Shown: one piece after another, positions 7,375 to 14,868 of the stretch
Layout: each line of letters starts with the position of its first letter
Numbering within the stretch: the first letter of the stretch is position 1
NCBI GenBank assembly: GCA_903899845.1
Contig: CAIUKV010000205.1
Location: 1-36,260, forward strand
Direction of reading: 5' to 3'
Origin: an uncultured Actinomycetes bacterium
GTDB lineage: Bacteria; Actinomycetota; Acidimicrobiia; IMCC26256; PALSA-555
DNA length: 36,260 bases
The notes under the pieces: model-generated
Databases searched by the model: none
Seen by the model: the letters and a program-made list of their open reading frames with translations, nothing else
Told to the model about the DNA's origin: nothing
Made by a program: the position numbers and the translations under genes

Positions 7375-8036
7375 GCCGTGCGCCCCTCGAGGCCGAGCAG
7401 GCGCAGCGTCCCCTTGCCCGAGTGCCGGAGGTTGCAGGTGAGGAGCGTGGCCGCGAACGCCTCGATGCCGATCGCGTTGACCAGCGAACCGCCGTCGAAG
7501 GCCCGCAGCACGGGGATCCCGGCCACGAGCGCGAGCACGACGTCGCGGGCGGCGTCGTCGTCACCGCAGACGATGACGTCGCTCTCGATCGCCTGGTCGA
7601 GCGCGGCGAACGCCGCGGCGGGCACGTGCTGGAAGGCGGCCACGACCCGGGCCTCCGGCGCCGCGGCCTGCATCCCCTCGCTGAGCGATCGACCCTCGGG
7701 CAGCACCGGGCGGAACTCGCGCCCGACCTTCTCGAGGCCGTTGGCCATCGCGATCACGACCTTGCCCGCGAGGGCCGGCGCGAACGCGGCCACGGTGTCG
7801 ACGGCCCCCTCCCAGGTGGTGGCGACGACGACGAGCCCGGCGTCCGCCGCGTCGGCGTTGCTCCCGGCCGTCAGTCCGGCGACCCGGTCGCCCCACCGGT
7901 CCCGCAGGTCACCCACCACGGCGTCGGCCCGGCTCGGGTCGCGCGACCCGGCGACCACGTCGTGACCGCCCGCCGCCAGCCGGGCGGCCAGCCCCCGACC
8001 CGCCGGTCCCGTCGCCCCCAGAACTCCGATGTGCAC
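7371..8036 (-). CDS. npdG: NADPH-dependent F420 reductase (F420H2:NADP+ oxidoreductase)
   Basis: A 221-residue Rossmann protein resembling the NADPH-dependent F420 reductase family, which moves hydride between NADPH and coenzyme F420. An N-terminal dinucleotide loop GVLGATGPAGRG (residues 4-15) is followed by GSRD, the NADP phosphate-recognition turn. Later segments AFQHVPA, GIPVLRAFDGGSLVNA and the C-terminal TLLTCNLRH match the family pattern. The GTG start has no Shine-Dalgarno; a CAGACT element ends 6 nt before it. It overlaps mshC by GTGA, pairing F420 and mycothiol redox functions in one unit. The direction of the reaction in vivo cannot be told. Confidence 0.88.
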   Translation of the reverse strand: MHIGVLGATGPAGRGLAARLAAGGHDVVAGSRDPSRADAVVGDLRDRWGDRVAGLTAGSNADAADAGLVVVATTWEGAVDTVAAFAPALAGKVVIAMANGLEKVGREFRPVLPEGRSLSEGMQAAAPEARVVAAFQHVPAAAFAALDQAIESDVIVCGDDDAARDVVLALVAGIPVLRAFDGGSLVNAIGIEAFAATLLTCNLRHSGKGTLRLLGLEGRTA

Positions 8037-8042
8037 CCGGGC

Positions 8043-8048
8043 AGTCTG
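8043..8048 (-). promoter_or_regulatory. Possible leaderless -10 element (CAGACT) for npdG
   Basis: CAGACT, 6 nt, then GTG. It departs from TANNNT at the first base but has the same spacing as the better examples in this window. It lies in the 25-nt gap after dnaE. Confidence 0.4.
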
Positions 8049-8061
8049 GCAGACGGCCCGA

Positions 8062-11000
8062 TCAGGCGATGCAGTCGGCCCCGAGCAGGATCCGCAGCTC
8101 GGCGAAGAGGCCCCCGGTGGGCTCCACGCAGAACTCGTCGCCGAGGCGGAGCACGGTGACCTTCTCCGCCCCTTCCAGCTGGACGAACACCTGGCTCTCG
8201 CCCGGGTGGTCGAGGAGCAGGGCCTTGAGCCGGGTGATGCGGTCCTCGCTGAGCGCCCCCGGCTTCGTGCGCAGGCGGACCGGCGGACCGCCGTCGAGCA
8301 CCAGGTCGGGGCGGGTGATCTCCATCGCGATCATCTTGGGGGCGTCGTCACGGGTGTCGAGGCGACCCTTGACGCAGACGATGGCGTCGTCCTCGAGGGC
8401 GTGACCGTGGTCCGTCATGGCCCGCGGGAAGACCATCACCTCCATGGCCGCCGACAGGTCCTCGAGCACGAACGTCGCCATGAGGTCACCGCGCTTGGTG
8501 TACTTGCGAGCGAGACCGGTGACGATGCCGCCGACCACCCGGATCTCGCCCTCCCGGGCCTCCTTGCACTCGGTCAGCGTGGCGTCGGTGTAGCGCCGCA
8601 GGGCGCGTTCGGCCCCCATGAGGGGATGGTCGGAGACGTAGAGGCCGAGCATCTCCTTCTCGAACGCGAGGCGCAGCGACTTGGGGAACTCCGAGTCGGG
8701 GATCGGGGTCCGCTGGGGCGTGAGCGCCTCGGCGGCCGAGTCGCCCGCCGCCGAGAACAGGTCGAACTGCCCCTCGGCCTCCTTGCTGCGACGGGCCAGG
8801 ACCTCCCCCACGATCGCCTCGAACGCGAGCGCGAGGCCCTGGCGGGGGTGCCCGAGCGAGTCGAAGGCCCCCGCCTTGACCAGCGACTCCACCGTGCGCT
8901 TGTTGAGGGCCTGGGGGTCGACCCGCTCGCAGTAGTCGTAGAAGTCGGTGAAGGGGCCGCCCTCCTCGCGTGCCGCCACCACGAGCGCGACCACGCCCTC
9001 GCCGACGTTGCGGACCGCCGACATGCCGAAGCGGATGGCGTCGCCGTGGACCGAGAAGTCCGACACCGACTCGTTGATGTCGGGGACGAGCACGGCGATG
9101 CCCATCTGGCGGCACTCGTTGAGGAAGACTGCGGTCTGGTCCTTGTTCGACTTCACGCTCGTGAGGAGCGCGGCGAGGTACTCGACCGGGTGGTTCGCCT
9201 TGAGGTAGGCGGTCTGGTAGGCGAGGTAGCCGTACCCGACCGAGTGCGACTTGTTGAACGAGTAGTCGGCGAACGGCTCGATCGTGTCGAAGATCTGCTC
9301 GCCGAACTCGCGCCCGTACCCCTGCTCGGCGCAGCCCTCGACGAAGCGCGTCCGCTCCTTGGCGATGACCTCGCGGATCTTCTTGCCCGTGGCCTTGCGG
9401 AGGTTGTCGGCCTCCTCCAGGGAGTAGCCCGCCAGCCGCTGCGCGACCCGCATGAGCTGCTCCTGGTAGATCATCAGCCCGTAGGTCGGGCCGAGGATCT
9501 CCTCGAGGTCCGGGTGCGGATAGGTGACCGGCGCCCGTCCGTTCTTGCGGTCGGCGTAGGCCGTGTGCCAGTTCTGGGCCATCGGGCCCGGCCGGTAGAG
9601 CGCCACGAGCGCGGCCACGTCCTCGAACTGGGTCGGGTTCAGGGCCCGCAGCAGCGAGCGGACCGGGCCGCCTTCCAGCTGGAACACGCCCACCGTGTCA
9701 CCCCGGCGCAGGAGCTCGAACGTCTTGGGGTCGTCGAGCGGCACGGCGTCGACGTCGGGGCGCCGGCCGGTGCTGCGCTCGACCAGGTCGCAGGTGATCT
9801 CGATGACGTCGAGGTTGCGCAGGCCGAGGAAGTCCATCTTGAGGAGGCCCAGCTCCTCGACCGCGTGCATCTCGTACTGCGTCACCATCGGCGCGTCGGC
9901 CAGCTCGCCGCCCGGCTCGGGCTTGCGCTGGATCGGCAGGTACTCGGTGAGGGGCTCCCGGGAGATCACCACCGCGGCGGCGTGGATGCCGTCCTGACGC
10001 CGCAGCCCCTCGAGCCCCCGGGCGACGTCGACGACCCGCTTCACGTCGGGATCGGCCCCGTAGAGGTCGCGCAGCTCGGCGGCCATCTTGTAGCCGTCCT
10101 CGTGGCCCCGGATCTCCTCGAGGCACGCCCGCAGCGGGGTGTCCCGGCCCATGATCAGCGGCGGCATCAGCTTGGCGACCTTGTCGCCCACCACGTACGG
10201 GTAGCCGAGCACCCGGGCGGCGTCGCGGACCGCGGCCCGGGCCTTGATCGTCGAGAAGGTGATGATCTGCGCGACGTGGTCGTCGCCGTAGCGCTGCGCG
10301 GCGTAGCGGATCATCTCGGCGCGGTAGCGCGAGTCGAAGTCCATGTCGATGTCGGGCATCTGCTTGCGGCCCGGGTTGAGGAACCGCTCGAACAGCAGGT
10401 CGTAGCGGATCGGGTCGATGTCGACGATCCCCAGGCAGAAGGCGACGCACGACCCGGCCGCGCTCCCCCGGCCCGGCCCGACCCGGATGCCCCGCTCGCG
10501 GGCGTAGCGCACCAGGTCCCAGACCACGAGGAAGTACGCGGAGAAGCCCATCGCGCCGATCACGCCGAGCTCGTAGTCGATGCGCTCGGTGACGTGCGGT
10601 GCCGGCGTGGCCCCGTACCGGACCCGGGCACCCTCGAGCACGAGCTCGCGCAGGTACGAGTCCTCGTCGTGCCCGGCCGGCGTGGGGAAGGACGGGAGCA
10701 CGGCGTTGTCGAACGGGATCTCCAGGTCGGCGCGCTCCGCGATCCACAGCGTGTTGTCGCAGGCGTCCTCGTGGTCGCGGAACAGATGGCGCATCTCGTC
10801 CGCGGTCTTCAGGTAGAACTCCTCGGCGTCGAACTTGAAGCGGTTCGGGTCGTCGAGGGTCGAGCCCGTCTGCACGCAGAGCAGGGCGGCGTGCGACTCG
10901 GCGTCGTCGCGATGGGTGTAGTGGCTGTCGTTGGTGGCGAGCAGCGGGGCGCCGACGGCCCGGGCGATGAGGAGCAGGTCGCGGTTCACCCGGTGCTGCT

Positions 11001-11547
11001 CGGGGAGACCGTGGTCCTGCATCTCGATGAAGAAGTTGTCGCGCCCCATGACCTCCTGGAAGCGGGCCGCGGTCTCGAGGGCCCCGGTGTAGTCGTCACG
11101 GAGCAGGCGCTGGCAGACGGCCGACCCCAGGCAGCCCGAGGTCGCGACGAGCCCATCGTGGTGACGCTCGAGCAGCTCGAAGTCGGCGCGGGGCTTGTAG
11201 TAGTAGCCGTCGAGGTACGCGCCCGACGAGATCTTGATCAGGTTCCGGTAGCCGGTGTGGTCGAGGGCGAGCAGGGTGAGGTGGTAGATCTCGTGCTCGG
11301 AGCGACAGGGCCGCTCGAAGCGGCTGGTGTCGACGAAGTACGCCTCCATCCCGACGACCGGCTTCACCCCCGCGTCGCGCGCCGCCCGGTAGAAGTCGAG
11401 GACGCCGTACATGTTGCCGTGGTCGGTGATCCCGACCGCCGGCTGCCCGTCGGCGGCCGCCTTGGCCACCACGTCCTGGATCCGCGCCGCGCCGTCGAGC
11501 ATCGAGTACTCGGTGTGGAGATGCAGGTGGACGAACGAGCTGCTCAC
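8062..11547 (-). CDS. dnaE: DNA polymerase III alpha subunit, DnaE type
   Basis: The replicative polymerase catalytic subunit, 1161 residues. An N-terminal PHP domain shows HLHTEYSMLDG and GITDHGNMYG, and later SGCLGSAVC and ATNDSHY, so its metal ligands look kept and it may proofread. The polymerase palm carries PDIDMDFD (D399, D401) and KMDFLGL (D572). The fingers region has SFNKSHSVGYG. An internal clamp-binding motif QFDLF is at 927-931. The C-terminal OB fold (VVGGIVTGLARKYTKRGDLMATF) and tail follow. The length and domain order fit DnaE1. The GTG start gives the family start FVHLHLHTEYS; it has no Shine-Dalgarno but a CACTGT element 6 nt before it. A 22-bp imperfect palindrome lies 43 nt upstream of the start. 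Confidence 0.97.
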   Translation of the reverse strand: MSSSFVHLHLHTEYSMLDGAARIQDVVAKAAADGQPAVGITDHGNMYGVLDFYRAARDAGVKPVVGMEAYFVDTSRFERPCRSEHEIYHLTLLALDHTGYRNLIKISSGAYLDGYYYKPRADFELLERHHDGLVATSGCLGSAVCQRLLRDDYTGALETAARFQEVMGRDNFFIEMQDHGLPEQHRVNRDLLLIARAVGAPLLATNDSHYTHRDDAESHAALLCVQTGSTLDDPNRFKFDAEEFYLKTADEMRHLFRDHEDACDNTLWIAERADLEIPFDNAVLPSFPTPAGHDEDSYLRELVLEGARVRYGATPAPHVTERIDYELGVIGAMGFSAYFLVVWDLVRYARERGIRVGPGRGSAAGSCVAFCLGIVDIDPIRYDLLFERFLNPGRKQMPDIDMDFDSRYRAEMIRYAAQRYGDDHVAQIITFSTIKARAAVRDAARVLGYPYVVGDKVAKLMPPLIMGRDTPLRACLEEIRGHEDGYKMAAELRDLYGADPDVKRVVDVARGLEGLRRQDGIHAAAVVISREPLTEYLPIQRKPEPGGELADAPMVTQYEMHAVEELGLLKMDFLGLRNLDVIEITCDLVERSTGRRPDVDAVPLDDPKTFELLRRGDTVGVFQLEGGPVRSLLRALNPTQFEDVAALVALYRPGPMAQNWHTAYADRKNGRAPVTYPHPDLEEILGPTYGLMIYQEQLMRVAQRLAGYSLEEADNLRKATGKKIREVIAKERTRFVEGCAEQGYGREFGEQIFDTIEPFADYSFNKSHSVGYGYLAYQTAYLKANHPVEYLAALLTSVKSNKDQTAVFLNECRQMGIAVLVPDINESVSDFSVHGDAIRFGMSAVRNVGEGVVALVVAAREEGGPFTDFYDYCERVDPQALNKRTVESLVKAGAFDSLGHPRQGLALAFEAIVGEVLARRSKEAEGQFDLFSAAGDSAAEALTPQRTPIPDSEFPKSLRLAFEKEMLGLYVSDHPLMGAERALRRYTDATLTECKEAREGEIRVVGGIVTGLARKYTKRGDLMATFVLEDLSAAMEVMVFPRAMTDHGHALEDDAIVCVKGRLDTRDDAPKMIAMEITRPDLVLDGGPPVRLRTKPGALSEDRITRLKALLLDHPGESQVFVQLEGAEKVTVLRLGDEFCVEPTGGLFAELRILLGADCIA

Positions 11548-11553
11548 GCGCCG

Positions 11554-11559
11554 ACAGTG
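11554..11559 (-). promoter_or_regulatory. Possible leaderless -10 element (CACTGT) for dnaE
   Basis: CACTGT, 6 nt, then the dnaE GTG. The first base differs from TANNNT. Weak alone, supported by the recurring pattern. Confidence 0.4.
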
Positions 11560-11589
11560 CCCCCGGGCTGCCCCGAACCGTTCCGCGGG

Positions 11590-11611
11590 TGAATGACACC
11601 CGTGTGATTCA
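11590..11611. promoter_or_regulatory. 22-bp imperfect palindrome upstream of dnaE
   Basis: Arms TGAATGACAC and GTGTGATTCA, separated by CC, with one mismatched pair. It is AT-richer than its surroundings. It lies 6 nt past the phosphodiesterase stop and 43 nt before the dnaE start. It could be a dimeric repressor site for dnaE or a weak terminator for the phosphodiesterase gene. Confidence 0.5.
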
Positions 11612-11617
11612 TCGACC

Positions 11618-12790
11618 CTACACCCCGCCGGTCGGGCCGCCCCGGCCGGCCAGGCACGGCACCAGCATCTCCGCCGGGGTGAGCGAGCCGTGGGCCGACA
11701 CCAGGTTCGCCTCCCGGGGCAGGGCCGGGTCGACGAAGGCGACGCCGTCGTGGGCGGCGAGCACGACGTCGCCCAGGCGCCGCCGGGTCGCCGGACCGGG
11801 GGTCGGCCCCAGCCAGCCCTCGTCGAGGAGCTGCTCGTGCCCGAAGACCCACGCCTCCCGCCCGAAGGCGTCGCGGGCCGCCTCGAGCAGGGCCGCTCCT
11901 CCGCCCCGGGGCGCGTGCAGGTACCGGAAGCGGGCGTCGCCCGAGCCGAACGCGACCAGGTCGCCGACGTCGCCCAGCGTTCGCCACCCGTCGCGGGGGA
12001 CGTGACTCTGCCCGTGGTCGGCGGTCACGACGAGCGCGACGTCGCCGGGCAGCGCGTCGAGGACGTCGCCCACCAGCCGGTCCGCGGCCCGGAGCTCGGC
12101 GGCGTAGTAGCCGTCGTGGAGCCCGTGGGCGTGCGCCACCTCGTCGACGCCCGGGTAGTAGGCGTACACGAACCGATCGTCGCCGCGGCTCAGGCGGCGG
12201 AGGTGCTCGACCAGGGTCGACGTCGCCCGGTAGCCGACGTAGCGCGCGTCGCGCAGGTGCACCTGGGTGAACCCCGAGCCCCGGTGGGCCGACGCGCCCA
12301 CCACCACGACCGGCCGACCGAGGAAGGGTGGATGGCGCTGCACGACGAAGGGGTCGGGCGGACGCTTGCGGTGGGCGTACTGCGACGCCAGGACGTTGCA
12401 GACGTCGCCGTCGAGCGCGATGCGGAACCCGATCACCCCGTGGACCGACGGGGCGAGACCGGTGGTGATCGAGGTGAGCGCGGCGGCGGTGGTCGACGGC
12501 GCGACGGTCGTGACCGGGCCCCCCGTCAGCGCGGCCAGGCGGGGCGTGCGCACCGGGTCGACCGCGTCCCACCCGAGCCCGTCGAGCACCAGCAGCACCA
12601 CGGCCCGGGCCCCGGCGACCGGGGCGGGCATCCAGGCGGGCTGCTCACCCCGCAGGAGGGCGGGCACGATCCCGGTGACGCAGGCCCCCCCGTGATCGGG
12701 ACGGACCGGGCCCGGGCCCGGGCCCGGGGCTGCGGAACGGGAGGGGGCCGGGGTCGGCGGCGGGGCCGGGGGCGGGGTCGGATCGGCCAC
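11618..12790 (-). CDS. Alkaline phosphatase superfamily nucleotide pyrophosphatase/phosphodiesterase
   Basis: A 390-residue metal-dependent phosphohydrolase of the alkaline phosphatase superfamily, nearest to the type I phosphodiesterase/nucleotide pyrophosphatase branch. Seen: VVLLVLDGLGWD (first metal Asp), APSTTAAALTSITTG with the candidate Thr nucleophile, YYPGVDEVAHAHG, VTADHGQSH and the ending SAHGSLTPAEMLVP, all metal-binding segments of the family. The N-terminal 40 residues are Pro-rich and contain no signal peptide, so it is probably cytoplasmic. The substrate is unknown. The frame is open far upstream through the Rrf2 gene, but GTG at 12790 has TAGCCT 7 nt before it, which decides the start. 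It is transcribed divergently from the Rrf2-type regulator, 63 nt apart. Confidence 0.82.
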   Translation of the reverse strand: MADPTPPPAPPPTPAPSRSAAPGPGPGPVRPDHGGACVTGIVPALLRGEQPAWMPAPVAGARAVVLLVLDGLGWDAVDPVRTPRLAALTGGPVTTVAPSTTAAALTSITTGLAPSVHGVIGFRIALDGDVCNVLASQYAHRKRPPDPFVVQRHPPFLGRPVVVVGASAHRGSGFTQVHLRDARYVGYRATSTLVEHLRRLSRGDDRFVYAYYPGVDEVAHAHGLHDGYYAAELRAADRLVGDVLDALPGDVALVVTADHGQSHVPRDGWRTLGDVGDLVAFGSGDARFRYLHAPRGGGAALLEAARDAFGREAWVFGHEQLLDEGWLGPTPGPATRRRLGDVVLAAHDGVAFVDPALPREANLVSAHGSLTPAEMLVPCLAGRGGPTGGV

Positions 12791-12797
12791 CGCGGGA

Positions 12798-12803
12798 AGG
12801 CTA
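12798..12803 (-). promoter_or_regulatory. Candidate leaderless -10 element (TAGCCT) for the phosphodiesterase gene
   Basis: TAGCCT, 7 nt, then GTG on the minus strand. It lies within the divergent region shared with the Rrf2-type gene. Confidence 0.55.
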
Positions 12804-12841
12804 ACGGGGCCGGGTCGCCCGGGCTGCGGTGGGCGTGCGAC

Positions 12842-12847
12842 CATGGT
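12842..12847 (+). promoter_or_regulatory. Possible -10 element and operator-like palindrome before the Rrf2-type gene
   Basis: CATGGT, 6 nt, then ATG. It lies within the palindrome GACCATGGTC (12839-12848), followed by ACCATG at the start codon. A regulator site overlapping its own promoter would fit autoregulation, which is common for Rrf2 proteins, but this is inference. Confidence 0.35.
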
Positions 12848-12853
12848 CCCACC

Positions 12854-13270
12854 ATGAAGGTGTCGACCCGGGGCGACTACGCCGCCCGCGCGCTGCTGTC
12901 GCTCGCCCTCCACGGCGACGAGCGACCCACCTCGGTGAAGGAGATCGCCGAGCGGACCGGGCTGCCCCAGCCCTACCTGGAGCAGATCCTGCTCGCGGTC
13001 AAGGGCGCCGGGCTGGTGCGCTCGAAGCGCGGCGTGGGCGGCGGCTACGTGCTCGCGCGCCCGCCGGCCGAGATCACGCTCGCCGACATCCTCGCCGCCG
13101 TCGACGGCCCCCTGACGACGTTGATGGACGCCCACGACCACTGCGAGGGGCACTGCGTCCTCCAGGAGGTGTGGGTGGGCGTCTCCGAGGCGATGCGCCA
13201 TCACCTCGAGGGCTTCACGCTCGCCCACCTCGTGGAGCGCACCCGCATCGGGCACCCGCCCGGGACCTGA
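12854..13270 (+). CDS. Rrf2-family transcriptional regulator
   Basis: A 138-residue winged-helix regulator. The N-terminal MKVSTRGDYAARALLSLA is the classic Rrf2 start. The recognition helix region is TSVKEIAERTGLPQPYLEQIL, then the wing RSKRGVGGGYVLARP. The effector region has only two cysteines, in HDHCEGHC (C-x3-C with flanking His), instead of the three-Cys pattern of IscR or NsrR, so an Fe-S cluster with a His or other ligand, or a thiol switch, is possible but unproven. The frame is open upstream, but ATG at 12854 is the family start. It is divergent from the phosphodiesterase gene, the most likely nearby target. It ends convergently with rluD. Confidence 0.92.
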   Translation: MKVSTRGDYAARALLSLALHGDERPTSVKEIAERTGLPQPYLEQILLAVKGAGLVRSKRGVGGGYVLARPPAEITLADILAAVDGPLTTLMDAHDHCEGHCVLQEVWVGVSEAMRHHLEGFTLAHLVERTRIGHPPGT

Positions 13271-13289
13271 GCCGACCGGCACCGGCGGC

Positions 13290-13309
13290 CGGCGCCCGGG
13301 ACGGCGCCG
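13290..13309. terminator. GC hairpin between convergent Rrf2-type gene and rluD
   Basis: A 7-bp stem, CGGCGCC and GGCGCCG, with loop CGGGAC. It lies 20 nt past the Rrf2-type stop. It has no U-run. It could serve both strands. Confidence 0.4.
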
Positions 13310-13315
13310 CGCGAC

Positions 13316-13350
13316 AGGGGTCAGGGGTCATGGGTCAGGGGTCAGGGGTC
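13316..13350. repeat. 7-bp tandem repeat, 5 copies
   Basis: AGGGGTC is repeated at 13316, 13323, 13337 and 13344, with the variant ATGGGTC at 13330. It ends 5 nt before the rluD stop. The next bases (GCGTCAGGCGTCGGGCGTCGG) continue a looser GGCGTC repeat into the rluD 3' end. Confidence 0.9.
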
Positions 13351-13355
13351 GCGCG

Positions 13356-14312
13356 TCAGGCGTCGGGCGTCGGGGTCGGCGCCCGGAGCCGGTCGAGGAC
13401 CTCGGCCAGCTCCGGGGGCAGGGGCTCGGTGAACTCGAGCGACGCGCCGGTCACCGGATGCGTGAACGCGAGCCGGGCCGCGTGGAGGAACGGGCGGTCC
13501 AGCCGCAGACCGGGGCGGTGCCCGCCGTAGGTCGCGTCCCCCACCACCGGGTGCCCCACCGCGCCGAGGTGCACCCGGATCTGGTGGGTCCGACCGGTCT
13601 CGAGGCGGCAGTCGAGCCGCGCGGTCTCCGGCGCGACGAACCACTCCTGGACCTCGTAGGCCGTGCGCGCCCCCTTGCCCTCGCGCCGGACCGCCATCCG
13701 GGTGCGTCGACTCGTCGAGCGACCGATCGGCGCGTCGATCACCCCGCGTGCGTGCTGGGGATGCCCCCACACCAGGGCCACGTACTCGCGCCGCACCGTC
13801 CGTCGGGCCAGCGCGTCGACGAGGCCGACGTACGCCGCCTCGGACCGGGCCACCACCATCAGGCCGCTGGTGTCACGGTCGAGGCGGTGCACGATCCCCG
13901 GACGCTGCGGGTCGCCGACCGCGGCGAGCCCGGGGTCCAGGGCGAGCAGGCCGTGCACGAGCGTGCCGTGCGCGTGGCCGGCGCCGGGATGGACCACGAG
14001 CCCCGCCGGCTTGGCCACCACGAAGACGTCGGGGTCGGCGTGGCGCACCTCCACCGGGACCGACTCGGCGACCGGGGGCCCGGCCACGACGGGGCTCCCG
14101 GTCACGAACACCCGCTGGCCGGCCCGGACCCGCAGGCTCTTCTGGGCCGGGCGGCCGTCGATCTCCACGCCGCCCGCCGCCACCACCGCCTGCACCTCGG
14201 CGCGGCTCCAGCCCGTCTCCATCGCGACCACCCGGTCGAGGCGCTCGCCCGCGAGCGCCTCGGGCACGGTCCAGTCGCGGTCGGGCCCCGGGCGGGGATC
14301 CGGTTCATCCAC
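13356..14312 (-). CDS. rluD: RluD-family 23S rRNA pseudouridine synthase
   Basis: A 318-residue pseudouridine synthase of the RluA/RluD family. An N-terminal S4 RNA-binding domain (about 17-80) is followed by the catalytic domain with HRLDRDTSGLMVV; D145 is the catalytic Asp. Later RLETGRTHQIRVHL and VVGDATYGG are family signatures. RluD-type enzymes modify helix 69 of 23S rRNA, and that target is presumed here. The GTG start has GGGGAGG about 9 nt upstream and overlaps the lspA stop by 8 bp; the longer open frame is an Arg-rich shadow in lspA. The lspA-rluD pairing is widespread in bacteria. The last codons run into a local TC-rich repeat. Confidence 0.94.
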   Translation of the reverse strand: MDEPDPRPGPDRDWTVPEALAGERLDRVVAMETGWSRAEVQAVVAAGGVEIDGRPAQKSLRVRAGQRVFVTGSPVVAGPPVAESVPVEVRHADPDVFVVAKPAGLVVHPGAGHAHGTLVHGLLALDPGLAAVGDPQRPGIVHRLDRDTSGLMVVARSEAAYVGLVDALARRTVRREYVALVWGHPQHARGVIDAPIGRSTSRRTRMAVRREGKGARTAYEVQEWFVAPETARLDCRLETGRTHQIRVHLGAVGHPVVGDATYGGHRPGLRLDRPFLHAARLAFTHPVTGASLEFTEPLPPELAEVLDRLRAPTPTPDA

Positions 14313-14868
14313 CGTCGCGGACCTCCCCGGCCGAGCCAGCCGGCGACGCGGCCGTCCCCTCCGTCGGCGCCCGGTCGGCGTCGCCGCGCAGCACCGCGAG
14401 CACCAGGAGGACGGCGCCGACCGTGATCGCGGCATCGGCCACGTTGAAGGTCGGGAACGACCCCACGACCACGAAGTCCACGACCGCGCCCCGCAGGAAG
14501 CCGGGTCGGCGGGTCAGTCGGTCGACGAGGTTGCCGAGGGCGCCGCCGAGGACGAGCGCGAGCGCGAGGAGCGTCAACGGGTGCCGGGTCCGCACGACGG
14601 CGCGCACCAGCAGGGCCGTGAGGACGACGGCCACCAGCGCGAGCACGGGCGTGAACCCCTGCAGCAGGCTGAACGCGCCGCCCGGGTTGCGGGTGAGCCG
14701 CAGCCCCACGTCGTCGCCGAGCACCCACAGCGGGCCGCGCGCGAGGCGGTTCACGGCCCAGGCCTTGGTGCACTGGTCGAGGACGACGACCCCGACGACG
14801 ACGGCGGCGACCCACGCCCCGGGGCGGGGGCGGGCCGGGCCGGGGGCCTCAGCGCCGTCGCTCGGCAC
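14305..14868 (-). CDS. lspA: Lipoprotein signal peptidase (signal peptidase II)
   Basis: A 187-residue polytopic membrane aspartic peptidase that cleaves prolipoprotein signal peptides after lipidation. Four hydrophobic segments are visible. Conserved blocks: VLDQCTKAW (D31), RNPGGAFS, LGGALGNLVDR with catalytic D116, and VVDFVVVGSFPTFNVADA with catalytic D145. The C-terminal 25 residues are hydrophilic and variable. The GTG start lies 20 bp inside the end of the DksA-like gene and has a weak AAGG upstream. It is probably cotranscribed with the DksA-like gene and rluD. Confidence 0.96.
   Translation of the reverse strand: MPSDGAEAPGPARPRPGAWVAAVVVGVVVLDQCTKAWAVNRLARGPLWVLGDDVGLRLTRNPGGAFSLLQGFTPVLALVAVVLTALLVRAVVRTRHPLTLLALALVLGGALGNLVDRLTRRPGFLRGAVVDFVVVGSFPTFNVADAAITVGAVLLVLAVLRGDADRAPTEGTAASPAGSAGEVRDGG

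Noticed and set aside
8029-11592. A long plus-strand open frame of about 1187 codons opposite dnaE
   Set aside because: It is the antisense shadow of a real gene in very GC-rich DNA. Its protein is Val/Arg/His/Glu-rich, has no recognisable domain, and spans the gene boundaries.
12791-13282. An N-terminal extension of the phosphodiesterase through the Rrf2-type gene
   Set aside because: It is the antisense shadow of the Rrf2-type gene, and a -10 candidate precedes the GTG at 12790.
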